Origin: Hydrogenophaga pseudoflava NBRC 102511
GTDB taxonomy: Bacteria; Pseudomonadota; Gammaproteobacteria; Burkholderiales; Burkholderiaceae_C
Length of the DNA: 64,000 bases
NCBI RefSeq assembly: GCF_001592285.1
Contig: NZ_BCWQ01000001.1
Location: 1-64,000 of the forward strand
Direction of reading: 5' to 3'
Part shown: piece by piece, positions 33,061-41,219 of the stretch
How the letters are laid out: every line of letters begins with the position of its first letter
Position numbering within the stretch: position 1 is the first letter of the stretch
The notes under the pieces: generated by a model
Told to the model about the DNA's origin: nothing
The model's input: only the letters and a program-made list of their open reading frames with translations
The model's database searches: none
Program-made: the position numbers and the translations under genes

Positions 33061-33899
33061 CCGAGCACCTTTCTGAGCCACGCACTGACCCGGTCGGCGA
33101 GGGCGACCAGGGCCATGAACACCAGCAGCATGGTCGCGACCTCGCCGCCGTTGAACATCTTCATCGAGTTGTCCATCTGCTGGCCCAGGCCGCCCGCGCC
33201 CACAAAGCCCAGGATGACCGAGGAGCGGATCGCGCACTCCCAGCGGTAGACGGTGTAGCTCGTCAGCTCGGCCGCGCTGGCGGGCAGCAGGCCGTAGAAG
33301 AAGGCCTGCAGGCGGCCCGCGCCGTTGCGCAGCAGGGCTTCGGTGGCGTGGGTCTCGCCGCTTTCCAGGATTTCGCCGTAGACCTTGCCCAGCATGCCGC
33401 CGTAGGTGAGCGCAATCGCCAGCACGCCGGCCGTGGGGCCGAGCCCGACCACGCGCACGAACACCAGCGCCCACACCAGTTCCGGGATGCTGCGCAGCAC
33501 GATCAGCAGCCAGCGCGCGAGCTGGCGCAGCCAGAACGGCCCGCGCGCCATGCGGCCCGACAGCGCGGACACCGAGAGCACCCGTGTCGACAGCAGCGCC
33601 AACGGCACCGCGATCAGCAGTGCCAGCGCCACGCCCGCGGTGGCCATGGCCACGGTGCGCCAGGTCTCCTTCAGCACCATGGTGAGGAACTCGGCCGAGT
33701 GCGCGGGCGGGAAGAAGCTGGCGATGAACTGGCCACTGACCCGCAGGCTCTGCTCTTCGAACATCACCCAGGGCCGGAACTCGGTGGCGACCAGCAGCGG
33801 CCAGAGGAGCACGAGGCCCGCGCCGGCCCAGAACAGGCGCGGCAGCCAGGCCGGGTCGCGCGTGGGCGCGGTGTGCGCGGGCAGGGTGGCGGTGGTCAT
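33057..33899 (-). CDS. phnE: PhnE-type ABC transporter permease 1
   Basis: 280 residues, six membrane helices. The EAA-type loop reads EALLRNGAGRLQAFFYGLLPASAAELTSY, followed by GFVGAGGLGQQMD, the PhnE family signature. The start lies three bases after the ATPase gene stop and the stop overlaps permease 2, so the subunits are made together. A duplicated PhnE pair in one operon is typical of PhnCDEE-type systems. The transported compound is unknown. Confidence 0.89.
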   Translation of the reverse strand: MTTATLPAHTAPTRDPAWLPRLFWAGAGLVLLWPLLVATEFRPWVMFEEQSLRVSGQFIASFFPPAHSAEFLTMVLKETWRTVAMATAGVALALLIAVPLALLSTRVLSVSALSGRMARGPFWLRQLARWLLIVLRSIPELVWALVFVRVVGLGPTAGVLAIALTYGGMLGKVYGEILESGETHATEALLRNGAGRLQAFFYGLLPASAAELTSYTVYRWECAIRSSVILGFVGAGGLGQQMDNSMKMFNGGEVATMLLVFMALVALADRVSAWLRKVLG

Positions 33900-33902
33900 G
33901 TG

Positions 33903-34736
33903 TCAGCGACAGTGCATCACCACGGGTTGCGGCGCAGCCTGTGCCAGGTCTTGCGCTACCGGTGCTGGCCCGGTCAGCTCGTGCTCGTGCTGCGCGTACA
34001 GCGCCGCCAGGCGCTCGCGACCGACCTGCGCGGCCGGCAGGTCGAAGGCGATGGTGCCGTCGCGCAGGCCGACGATGCGCGGGAAATGCGCCAGCGCCAC
34101 GTCCACCTGGTGCAGCGTGGCGACCAGGGTGGTGCCGCGTTCGCGCGCGGCCGACAGCAGGGTGTCGATGGCCTGGCTGGCACGCGTCGGGTCTAGGGCA
34201 GACAGCGGTTCGTCGATCAGCCAGAGCGAGGCCGGCGAGAGCAGGGCACGCGCCAGGCCCACGCGCTGGCGCTCGCCGCCCGAGAGCCGGTCCACGCGTT
34301 CGAACAGTTTGTCGGCCAGGTCGAAGCGGTCCAGCGCCTCGAACGCGGCGGGAATGTCCACCGGGTAGAACAGCGAGCGCAGGCTCTGCCAGGTGCCCAT
34401 GGCCGGCAGGCGGCCGGCCAGCACGGCGGTGACCACGCGCTGGCGCGGCGGCAGCGGCGGCACCTGCGGGGCCAGGAACAGGCGGCCGCGCAGGCGCTGC
34501 AGCTGGGCGCGCGGCAGGTGCCAGGGCGACTGGCCGTCCAGCTGCAGCACGCCGGCGCTGGGCGGCAGCGCGCAGGCCAGCAGCTGCAGCAACGTGGTCT
34601 TGCCCGCGCCGCTGGGGCCGATCACGGCCACCTGCTCGCCGGCGGCCACCTGCAGCTCCAGCCCGCGCAGGGCGGGCGTGGTGCCGGGGCGGGCGGCCGG
34701 GTGCCGCGCGGTGGCGGCCTGCAGGGCGACTTTCAA
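33903..34736 (-). CDS. phnC: PhnC-type ABC transporter ATP-binding protein
   Basis: 277 residues starting with TTG at 34736, supported by GAGG eight bases upstream. Walker A is GPSGAGKTTLL, the signature is LSGGERQRVGLARAL, Walker B is LWLIDEPLSALD, and the switch His is in TLHQVDVAL. The spacing and PLPPRQRVVTAVLAGRL insert fit PhnC. It lies between the binding protein and the first permease. The C-terminal 30 residues after the ATPase core are unusual in composition (Ala, Gln, Pro). Confidence 0.9.
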   Translation of the reverse strand: MKVALQAATARHPAARPGTTPALRGLELQVAAGEQVAVIGPSGAGKTTLLQLLACALPPSAGVLQLDGQSPWHLPRAQLQRLRGRLFLAPQVPPLPPRQRVVTAVLAGRLPAMGTWQSLRSLFYPVDIPAAFEALDRFDLADKLFERVDRLSGGERQRVGLARALLSPASLWLIDEPLSALDPTRASQAIDTLLSAARERGTTLVATLHQVDVALAHFPRIVGLRDGTIAFDLPAAQVGRERLAALYAQHEHELTGPAPVAQDLAQAAPQPVVMHCR

Positions 34737-34754
34737 GCGATCAACCTCAGCCGG

Positions 34755-35627
34755 TCACAGCAGGTCGGCGCTGCGCGCGGCGGCCTCGATGCCTTTGTAG
34801 TTCTCGGCCTTGGTCGGCACGAACTTCGTGGCGCGCTGCAGTTCCAGAATCTCTTTGCCCTCGGGCGTGGCCTTGCTCAGCGACAGGAAGGCGTCGGCCA
34901 GCTTCTGGCGCGTGGCGGCGGGCATGTCGGCGTGCACCGTCCAGTTGTAATCAAAGTAGGGCGGGGTGGTGTAGAAGACCCGGACCTTTTCGGTGTCGAC
35001 CTTCTTGTCGGCCACGAACTTGTCCCACACCGAGATGTTCAGCGCGCCGGCCTGCACCTTGCCCGAGGCCACGGCGGCAATCGTCGCGTCGTGCGCGCCG
35101 CTGAAGGCCACGCGCCTGAAATCCTTCTCGGGGTTCAGGCCGGCCTGCAGCAGGAAGCTGCGCGGCATCAGGTGGCCGCTGGTGGAGCTTTGCGAACCGA
35201 AGGACACGTCCTTGCCCTTGAGGTCGGCCAGGGCCTTGATGGCGGGGTCGCTGGTGATGAAGACCGACTTGAACTTCTCGTCTTCCTCGCGCTGCACCAG
35301 CGGGATCACCTTGCCGCCAGAGCGCACGCTGGCCTGCACGAAGGTGAAGCCGCCGAACCAGGCCAGGTCGACCTTCTTGTTCACCAGCGCCTCCACGGAG
35401 GCGGCGTAGTCGGTCACGGGCGTGAACTCGACCTTCATGCCGAGCTTGGCTTCGAGGTACTTCATCAGCGGCGCGGCCTTGCGCGCCAGCTCGGTGGGCG
35501 ACTCGTCGGGGATCGCGGTGACGCGGAACACGGTCTGCTGCGCGTGGGCCAGCGGGGCGAGGGCGGTGGTGGCGAGCACGGCGCAGGTCAAGAGTGCGCG
35601 GCGGGTGCGGGAGATGTTGCGGTTCAT
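34755..35627 (-). CDS. phnD: PhnD-type periplasmic substrate-binding protein
   Basis: 290 residues with a signal peptide (RRALLTCAVLATTALAPLAHA). PhnD-family features: VTAIPDESPTELARKAAPL, DLAWFGGFTFVQA, the SSTSG ligand loop in GSQSSTSGHLMP, and FSGAHDATIAAV. These loops bind the oxyanion head of phosphonate, phosphite or phosphate in known members. It is the first gene of the operon ending in egtB and is divergent from egtD by 90 bp. No phosphonate catabolism gene is near, so a different ligand (a selenium oxyanion, an organophosphorus compound, or a betaine) should be considered. Confidence 0.9.
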   Translation of the reverse strand: MNRNISRTRRALLTCAVLATTALAPLAHAQQTVFRVTAIPDESPTELARKAAPLMKYLEAKLGMKVEFTPVTDYAASVEALVNKKVDLAWFGGFTFVQASVRSGGKVIPLVQREEDEKFKSVFITSDPAIKALADLKGKDVSFGSQSSTSGHLMPRSFLLQAGLNPEKDFRRVAFSGAHDATIAAVASGKVQAGALNISVWDKFVADKKVDTEKVRVFYTTPPYFDYNWTVHADMPAATRQKLADAFLSLSKATPEGKEILELQRATKFVPTKAENYKGIEAAARSADLL

Positions 35628-35681
35628 GGGGTATCCGGTGAAGGGGGATAGGGGGAGGTATTAGAACCCGGCGCCAGAGGG

Positions 35682-35710
35682 TTTGCACCGCTGCGGGGGC
35701 GGTTTATAAA
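35682..35710 (+). promoter_or_regulatory. egtD promoter, probably giving a leaderless transcript
   Basis: TTTGCA (35682-35687), 17-bp spacer, TATAAA (35705-35710). The -10 ends only seven bases before the egtD ATG at 35718, so transcription should begin at or next to the start codon. No Shine-Dalgarno sequence is present, in line with a leaderless message. Confidence 0.55.
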
Positions 35711-35717
35711 TCGGGCC

Positions 35718-36704
35718 ATGCCCGAGTTCGTGCAGATCCACCAGAGCAACGACGCGGCCCTGCGCGCCGAGCTGGTCGCGGGCCTGCTGGCCGAGCCGCC
35801 GCGCGCGGCGCCCAAGTTCTTCTACGACGCGCTGGGCTCGCGTCTGTTCGACGCCATCACCGAGCTGGCCGAGTACTACCCCACCCGCACCGAGGCGGCG
35901 ATCTTCGCGGCCCACGGCACCGCCATGGCGCAGCGGGTGCCCCCGCACGCGGTGCTGGTCGACCTGGGCGCGGGCAACTGCGCCAAGGCCGCGCGGCTAT
36001 TCCCGGTGCTGCGGCCGGGGGGCTACGTGGCGGTGGACATTTCGGTGGACTACCTGCGGGACGCCATGGGCGAGCTGCAGCAGCGGCATCGTCATGTGCC
36101 CATGCTGGGCCTGGGCATGGATTTCTCGGCGCGCCTGGCGCTGCCGCCGGCCGCGGCCGACTGGCTGGAGCGGCACGACCTGGCGGCGGCGCCGCGCTGC
36201 GTGTTCTACCCCGGCTCCAGCATCGGCAACTTCGACCCCGGCGAATCGCTGGCCCTGCTGCGCCAGGCGCACGCGCTGTGCGCGGCCGGTGGTGCGGGCG
36301 GCGGCATCCTGATCGGTGTGGACCGGGTGAAGGACAAGGCGGTGCTGGAACCCGCCTACGACGATGCGCTGGGCGTCACGGCGGCGTTCAACCGCAACCT
36401 GCTGCTGAACGTCAACGCCTTGCTGGGCAGCGACTTTGCGCCCGCGCGCTGGCGCCACGTGGCCTTCTACGACGAGGCCGCCTCGCGCATCGAGATGCAC
36501 CTGGCTTCGGACGGCGCACAGACCGTGCGCTGGCCCGGCGGCGAGCGCCGCTTTGCCGATGGCGAGCGCCTGCACACCGAGAACTCCTACAAATGGACGC
36601 CCGGGGCCTTCGAGGCCCTGCTGCGCGAGGCCGGCTTCGGCCCTGCCACGCAATGGACCGACGAGCGCGGCTGGTTCAGCGTGTTCTGGGCGCCTGCGGC
36701 ATGA
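35718..36704 (+). CDS. egtD: EgtD, histidine N-alpha trimethyltransferase
   Basis: 328 residues, normal for EgtD. It methylates histidine three times with SAM to give hercynine, the shared precursor of ergothioneine and selenoneine. Visible are KFFYDALGSRLFDAITELAEYYPTR in pieces, the SAM motif VDLGAGNCAKA, FYPGSSIGNFDP, and ENSYKW near the C-terminus, which lines the histidine pocket. It is divergent from the ABC transporter-egtB operon and convergent with senA (12 bases between stops). Its placement between the two branches fits its role of feeding both. Confidence 0.95.
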   Translation: MPEFVQIHQSNDAALRAELVAGLLAEPPRAAPKFFYDALGSRLFDAITELAEYYPTRTEAAIFAAHGTAMAQRVPPHAVLVDLGAGNCAKAARLFPVLRPGGYVAVDISVDYLRDAMGELQQRHRHVPMLGLGMDFSARLALPPAAADWLERHDLAAAPRCVFYPGSSIGNFDPGESLALLRQAHALCAAGGAGGGILIGVDRVKDKAVLEPAYDDALGVTAAFNRNLLLNVNALLGSDFAPARWRHVAFYDEAASRIEMHLASDGAQTVRWPGGERRFADGERLHTENSYKWTPGAFEALLREAGFGPATQWTDERGWFSVFWAPAA

Positions 36705-36716
36705 GCGTCGCGGCGC

Positions 36717-37955
36717 TCACGCCATGGCGACCGAGCGGAACCCGGCCACGATGTCGTTGCGTTCGGGCGTGAAGTAGTTGCGGTACCGGGGGTGGCGCAT
36801 GCGCGGCACGGTGAAGGCACTGGCGCCTTTGAGCACCGGCCGGCCGTCGAACCAGGGCTGCGAGTAGTCCACGTAGGGGTGGGGCGTGAAACCGGGGAAA
36901 GGCGCGAAAGGGCTGGCGGTCCATTCCCAGACCTCGCCCCATCGGAAGCCGGGCTGCTGCGACGCCAGCTCCCACTCGGCCTCGGTCGGCAGCCGCCGCC
37001 CGGCCCAGGCACACCAGGCCTGCGCTTCGAAGGCGCTGAGATGGCGGGCCGGGGCGGACAGGTCCAGCGCCTCCCATTGGCCAAAGCGCTGCTGTTCCCA
37101 GCCCTGTGGTGTCTGGCGCAGGTGGCGCGGTGCCTGCCGTTCGCCCAAAAGGCGCCAGATCCAGCCCGGCGCGCTCCAGAAGCGGCGCTGCGCGTACGAG
37201 CCGTTTTCGACAAAGGGCAGGAACTGCGCCCAGCTCACCGGCTGCGCGTCGATTTCGAAAGCGCCGACGGGCACCGGGTGTGCGCCGAGCTCGTTGTCGA
37301 AGGCGAAGCCCGGGCCGCTGCGGCCCAGCGTCCAGGTGGTGGCATCGACGCCCAGCGAACGGGTGCGGTGCGCAGCGCGATCGGCCTGCGGCAGCCGGAC
37401 CCCGGGATCGAAGCCCAGCGTTTGCGCCATGTGCATCGCGGCCTCGGCGTGCATGTCTTCGTGGAACAGCGCGAGCCGGAAGAAGTAAAGACCGTCGTCG
37501 TTCTCGGGCGCCTCGTCCAGCAGTGCCAGCGTGTCAGCCAGGCTGGCCAGGAGGTCGGCGCGCACCGCGTCGGCATCGGGCAGCGGCAGCTGCCAGCGGC
37601 GGTCGTGCGGCACCTCGCTGGAGTGGTAGAGCGCGTCCGCATCGACGCCCCGGGTGGCCTGGCGTGCGGGTGATCGCGGGGCCTTCGGATCGGCTGCCAC
37701 GCCCAGGTGGCGCTGCGGGTAACGCGCCAGCCACCAGTCGGCGAACCAGCCGATGTGGCCCAGTTCCCAGAGCGGCGGGTTGAGCTCGGGCGTGCAGGGC
37801 ACGCGCAACCCGGGGCCGAGCGCGGCCGTGTAGGCATCGAGCAGCGCCAGGCTGCGGCCGCGCGCGTCCTGCATTGCCTGTGCCAGCACGGCTTTGCCGC
37901 CACGGCGCAGGGCTTCTGCTTCGGACACAATCGCTGAGCTCTGTGGTTCCGCCAT
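36717..37955 (-). CDS. senA: SenA, selenoneine synthase (EgtB homologue)
   Basis: 412 residues from the ATG at 37955, which has GGGAGGG seven bases upstream. Same two-domain plan as EgtB: DinB-like helices with iron ligands in ELGHIGWF (His67) and HEDMHAE (His165, His169), then an FGE-like domain (RRLPTEAEWELAS, GEVWEWTASPFAPFPGF, YRNYFTPERNDIVAGFRS). In SenA the partner of hercynine is a selenosugar rather than a thiol, forming the carbon-selenium bond. Assignment to SenA over a second EgtB rests on its divergent neighbour senB and on senC. Its start codon overlaps that of senB in one CATG. Confidence 0.9.
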   Translation of the reverse strand: MAEPQSSAIVSEAEALRRGGKAVLAQAMQDARGRSLALLDAYTAALGPGLRVPCTPELNPPLWELGHIGWFADWWLARYPQRHLGVAADPKAPRSPARQATRGVDADALYHSSEVPHDRRWQLPLPDADAVRADLLASLADTLALLDEAPENDDGLYFFRLALFHEDMHAEAAMHMAQTLGFDPGVRLPQADRAAHRTRSLGVDATTWTLGRSGPGFAFDNELGAHPVPVGAFEIDAQPVSWAQFLPFVENGSYAQRRFWSAPGWIWRLLGERQAPRHLRQTPQGWEQQRFGQWEALDLSAPARHLSAFEAQAWCAWAGRRLPTEAEWELASQQPGFRWGEVWEWTASPFAPFPGFTPHPYVDYSQPWFDGRPVLKGASAFTVPRMRHPRYRNYFTPERNDIVAGFRSVAMA

Positions 37956-38934
37956 GAAAAAACCCTCCCTGTGTCTCGTGACGCCTGCGCTGGCCGATGC
38001 CAACAACGGCAACTGGCAGACCGCGCACCGCTGGGCGCGTTTGCTAGCGGGCCATTATGAGGTTCGCGTGGTGAAAGCGTGGCCCGATGACCGCATGGCC
38101 GACAACGGTACCGACCTGCTGCTGGCGCTGCATGCGCGGCGCTCGGCCGACAGCGTGGCCGCCTGGGCCCAGGCCCATCCCGACCGGCCGCTGGTGCTCG
38201 CACTCACCGGCACAGACCTCTACCGCGATATCCAGACCGATGCCCGTGCGCAGCGCTCGCTGGTGCTGGCGCACCGCCTCATCGTGTTGCAGGAGCGGGC
38301 GCCCCTGGCCCTGCCCGAGGCCCACCGCGGCAAGTGCCATGTGGTGTTCCAGTCGAGCACGCGGCGCCAGACCCTGGACAAGACGCGCCAGCATCTGCGC
38401 GTGGTGGTGGTGGGCCATCTGCGCGAAGAGAAGTCGCCGCAGACCGTGTTCGAGGCTGCGCGTCTGCTGGCGCCCGATGAGGGCATCCTGATCGACCACA
38501 TCGGCAACGCCCTCGACCCCGCGCTGGCCGATCGGGCGCGCGCGACGGCCGCGGCCTGCCCGCACTACCGCTGGCTCGGCGGCCTGCCGCACGAGGCCAC
38601 GCGCCGCCGCATCCAGCGCGCCCACCTGCTGGTGCACCCCAGCCGCATGGAAGGTGGCGCCCACGTGATCATGGAAGCCGCGCTCAGCGGCACGCCGGTG
38701 CTGGCCTCGCAGATGGATGGCAACCTGGGCATGCTGGGGCCGGACTACGGCGGCTACTTTCCGGTGGGCGATGCGGCGGCGCTGGTGGCGCGGCTGCGCG
38801 AATGCCGCAAGGACATCGCGGGGGCCGGCGATGCCCTGGCCGCCCTGCAAGCACAATGCTCGGCCAGAGCGCCGCTGTTCGAGCCGGCCGCCGAACGGGC
38901 CGCCCTGCTGCGGGCACTGGCCGGGCCGCGCTGA
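37954..38934 (+). CDS. senB: SenB, selenosugar synthase
   Basis: 326 residues from the ATG at 37954. Glycosyltransferase GT-B fold: LVTPALADANNGNWQTAHRWA at the N-terminus in two blocks, LALTGTDLY, VVVGHLREEKSP, LPHEATRRRIQRAHLLVHPSRMEGG and EAALSGTPVLAS. This matches the TIGR04348-type proteins shown to use selenophosphate and a UDP-sugar to make a selenosugar. No clear Shine-Dalgarno precedes it. Translation starts in the same CATG as senA on the other strand, so no intergenic space exists and its promoter must lie inside senA. senC follows 54 bases later. Confidence 0.9.
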   Translation: MKKPSLCLVTPALADANNGNWQTAHRWARLLAGHYEVRVVKAWPDDRMADNGTDLLLALHARRSADSVAAWAQAHPDRPLVLALTGTDLYRDIQTDARAQRSLVLAHRLIVLQERAPLALPEAHRGKCHVVFQSSTRRQTLDKTRQHLRVVVVGHLREEKSPQTVFEAARLLAPDEGILIDHIGNALDPALADRARATAAACPHYRWLGGLPHEATRRRIQRAHLLVHPSRMEGGAHVIMEAALSGTPVLASQMDGNLGMLGPDYGGYFPVGDAAALVARLRECRKDIAGAGDALAALQAQCSARAPLFEPAAERAALLRALAGPR

Positions 38935-38988
38935 AACCGGCCGGCCTGGCCCGCTGGATCGATTTGTCCCAACCCACGGAGACCCCGA

Positions 38989-40062
38989 ATGAACGCCCCG
39001 TCCACGCCCGCCCACACCCAGCCCCGCCTGACCAGCCTCTCGCACGGCGGCGGCTGCGGCTGCAAGATCGCGCCCGGCGTGCTCAGTGAAATCCTCAAGG
39101 GCACCAGCGCCATGCCCATTCCGAAAGAGCTGCTGGTGGGCATCGAGACCGCGGACGACGCCGCCGTCTACCAGCTCAACGACGAGCAGGCGCTGATCGC
39201 CACCACCGACTTCTTCATGCCCATCGTCGACGACCCGTTCGACTTCGGCCGCATCGCCGCCACCAACGCCATCAGCGACGTCTACGCCATGGGCGGCACG
39301 CCCATCATGGCGCTGGCCCTGGTGGGCATGCCGATCAGCGTGTTGTCCACCGACACCATCGGCAAGATCCTGGAAGGCGGGCGCGCGGTCTGCACCGCGG
39401 CGGGCATCCCCATCGCGGGTGGCCACACCATCGACTCGGTCGAACCGATCTACGGCCTGGTCGCACTCGGCCTGGTGCATCCCAGGCGCGTCAAGCGCAA
39501 CGCCGACGCGAAAGTGGGTGACCGCCTGGTGCTGGGCAAGCCGCTGGGCGTGGGCGTGCTCTCGGCCGCGCTGAAGAAGGACGCGCTCAGCGCCGACGGC
39601 TACGCGCAGATGATCGCCAACACCACCAAGCTGAACACCCCCGGCCCGGATCTCGCCGCCATCGCCGGTGTGCACGCGCTGACCGACGTGACCGGCTTCG
39701 GCCTGGCCGGCCACGCGCTGGAGATGGCGCGCGGCTCGGACACCACGGTGACGCTCGACATGGCCCGCGTGCCGCTGATTGGCGGTGTGCGCGACCTGGC
39801 GGCGCAGGGCATGGTGACGGGGGCCAGCGGCCGCAACTGGGCCGCCTACGGCAGCGAGGTGCGGCTGGCCGAATCGCTGCAGCCGGTCGACCAGGCCCTG
39901 CTGACCGACCCGCAGACCAGCGGCGGCCTGCTGGTGGCCTGTTCGCCCGACGCGGTGGACGAGGTGCTGGCGGTGTTCCACCGGCACGGCTTCGGCGCTG
40001 CGGCGGAAGTGGGCGAGATCGTGGCCGCGCAGGCCGACGGCGTGCGCCTGCGGGTGCGCTGA
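38989..40062 (+). CDS. selD: SenC/SelD, selenophosphate synthase
   Basis: 357 residues. It makes selenophosphate from selenide and ATP. The catalytic loop HGGGCGCKI carries Cys23 and Lys26, equivalent to Cys17 and Lys20 of E. coli SelD. Both cysteines are ordinary TGC codons, not selenocysteine. DDAAVY, TDFFMPIVDDPFDFG, GHTIDSVEPIYGL and TDVTGFGLAGH follow the SelD order. No selA, selB or selenouridine synthase gene lies nearby, so here SelD appears dedicated to selenoneine with senB directly upstream. Confidence 0.95.
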   Translation: MNAPSTPAHTQPRLTSLSHGGGCGCKIAPGVLSEILKGTSAMPIPKELLVGIETADDAAVYQLNDEQALIATTDFFMPIVDDPFDFGRIAATNAISDVYAMGGTPIMALALVGMPISVLSTDTIGKILEGGRAVCTAAGIPIAGGHTIDSVEPIYGLVALGLVHPRRVKRNADAKVGDRLVLGKPLGVGVLSAALKKDALSADGYAQMIANTTKLNTPGPDLAAIAGVHALTDVTGFGLAGHALEMARGSDTTVTLDMARVPLIGGVRDLAAQGMVTGASGRNWAAYGSEVRLAESLQPVDQALLTDPQTSGGLLVACSPDAVDEVLAVFHRHGFGAAAEVGEIVAAQADGVRLRVR

Positions 40063-40099
40063 CCCGCCCGGCGAGCTTTCCAACCCAGTGGTGTACCTG

Positions 40100-40795
40100 A
40101 TGAAGCCTCCACGCATTCTCGTTTTCGACATCTTCGGCACCGTCGTCGACTGGCACGGCTCCATCGTGCGCGAGCTGGGCCAGCGCTTTCCGCAGGTCGA
40201 CGCCGACGCCTTCGCGCTCGCCTGGCGCGCGGGCTACCAGCCGGCGATGGAGGCGGTGCGCTCGGGCGGGCGTGGCTTCGTCAAGCTTGATGTGCTGCAC
40301 CGCGAAATCCTCGATGGCCTGCTGCCGCGCTTCGGTCTGGCGCACCTGACCGAAGCCGAGCGCGCCGACCTCAACCGCGTCTGGCACCGGCTCGCCGCCT
40401 GGCCCGACAGCGTGGCCGGGCTCACGCGCCTGAAGTCGCGCTTCACCATCTGCAGCCTGTCCAACGGCAACCTGGGCCTGCTCACCGACATGGCCAAGGC
40501 GGCCTGCCTGCCCTGGGACTGCGTGCTCAGCGCAGAGGTGTTCCGCGCCTACAAGCCCGACCCGCGGGTCTACCTCGGCGCGGCCGACGTGTTCGAGGCC
40601 GCACCCGGCGAGGTGATGATGGTCGCTGCCCACCACGAGGATCTGGCCGCGGCGCGCGACTGCGGCCTGATGACCGCCTACATCGAGCGCCCGCTGGAGT
40701 TCGGCGCGGCGCACATCAAGGACGTGTCACCGGTCGCGGCCAACACCCTTCACGCGAGCGACCTGCTGCACCTGGCCGACCAGCTGGGTTGCTGA
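40100..40795 (+). CDS. HAD-superfamily hydrolase, haloacid-dehalogenase type II-like
   Basis: 231 residues from the ATG at 40100 (MKPPRILVFDIFG); a GTG at 40088 is possible. The four HAD motifs are present: nucleophile Asp in FDIFGTVVD, Ser/Asn in SLSNGN, Lys in FRAYKPDPRVY, and the acidic motif replaced in part by MMVAAHHEDLAAA. This order fits the L-2-haloacid dehalogenase branch, although many members are phosphatases. It lies 37 bases after senC on the same strand and may be co-transcribed. A link with selenium metabolism is possible but unproven. Confidence 0.85.
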   Translation: MKPPRILVFDIFGTVVDWHGSIVRELGQRFPQVDADAFALAWRAGYQPAMEAVRSGGRGFVKLDVLHREILDGLLPRFGLAHLTEAERADLNRVWHRLAAWPDSVAGLTRLKSRFTICSLSNGNLGLLTDMAKAACLPWDCVLSAEVFRAYKPDPRVYLGAADVFEAAPGEVMMVAAHHEDLAAARDCGLMTAYIERPLEFGAAHIKDVSPVAANTLHASDLLHLADQLGC

Positions 40796-40811
40796 GCGTC
40801 GCCTGATCCGT

Positions 40812-41138
40812 TCAGGACGGGGTCATCGAGGCCTTGATCTGCCGGATGGTGGACACGTCGCCCAGGAACACCTGGATCACGTCCTTCTCTTCGGACGTCA
40901 GGTCCTTGCTCTCCAGCAGCTTCAGGCGCCGCACAACCAGCTCCAGCGCCTCCGCCAGGTGCCCGATCTGGCGGCCGTAGCTGCCCACGCGCGCCAGCGC
41001 CGACTGCTCGACCGCCGGGTTGGACGAGGTCCCGAGGTTCACGTTGAACAGGTGGAACTGCCAGTTGGGCAGGAGGGGTTGGGTCAGGCTGGTCGGTGCC
41101 AGCTGCCAGGTGAGGGGCACGGTGACTTGCTGCGGCAT
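40812..41138 (-). CDS. Hypothetical protein
   Basis: 108 residues from the ATG at 41138, which has GGGAG upstream. I recognise no family. The N-terminal half (LTWQLAPTSLTQPLLPNWQFHLFNVNLG) looks beta-rich. The C-terminal half is a probable long amphipathic helix pair (ARVGSYGRQIGHLAEALELV, then TSEEKDVIQVFLGDVSTIRQI). No signal peptide or membrane segment is seen, so it is probably cytoplasmic. It converges on the HAD gene and is divergent from the COG4315 gene. Codon use is like its neighbours. Confidence 0.65.
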   Translation of the reverse strand: MPQQVTVPLTWQLAPTSLTQPLLPNWQFHLFNVNLGTSSNPAVEQSALARVGSYGRQIGHLAEALELVVRRLKLLESKDLTSEEKDVIQVFLGDVSTIRQIKASMTPS

Positions 41139-41219
41139 GGTGGGCTCCCGGTGTGGGCCGCCGGACGGCGGTGCAGGGACCATACAAGAGCCGTGCCAGT
41201 GCGCGTGTGACGCATCCTC

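Noticed and set aside
30894-35627. A true phosphonate utilisation operon
   Set aside because: No C-P lyase, phosphonatase or phosphite dehydrogenase gene is near, and the operon ends in egtB.
36717-37955. Second EgtB rather than SenA
   Set aside because: Family fold alone does not decide, but the divergent senB with shared start, and senC next to it, make SenA the better call. A tree could overturn this.
38989-40062. SelD as a selenocysteine-containing protein
   Set aside because: The catalytic loop is encoded by TGC cysteine codons without an in-frame TGA, and no SECIS-like structure was noted.
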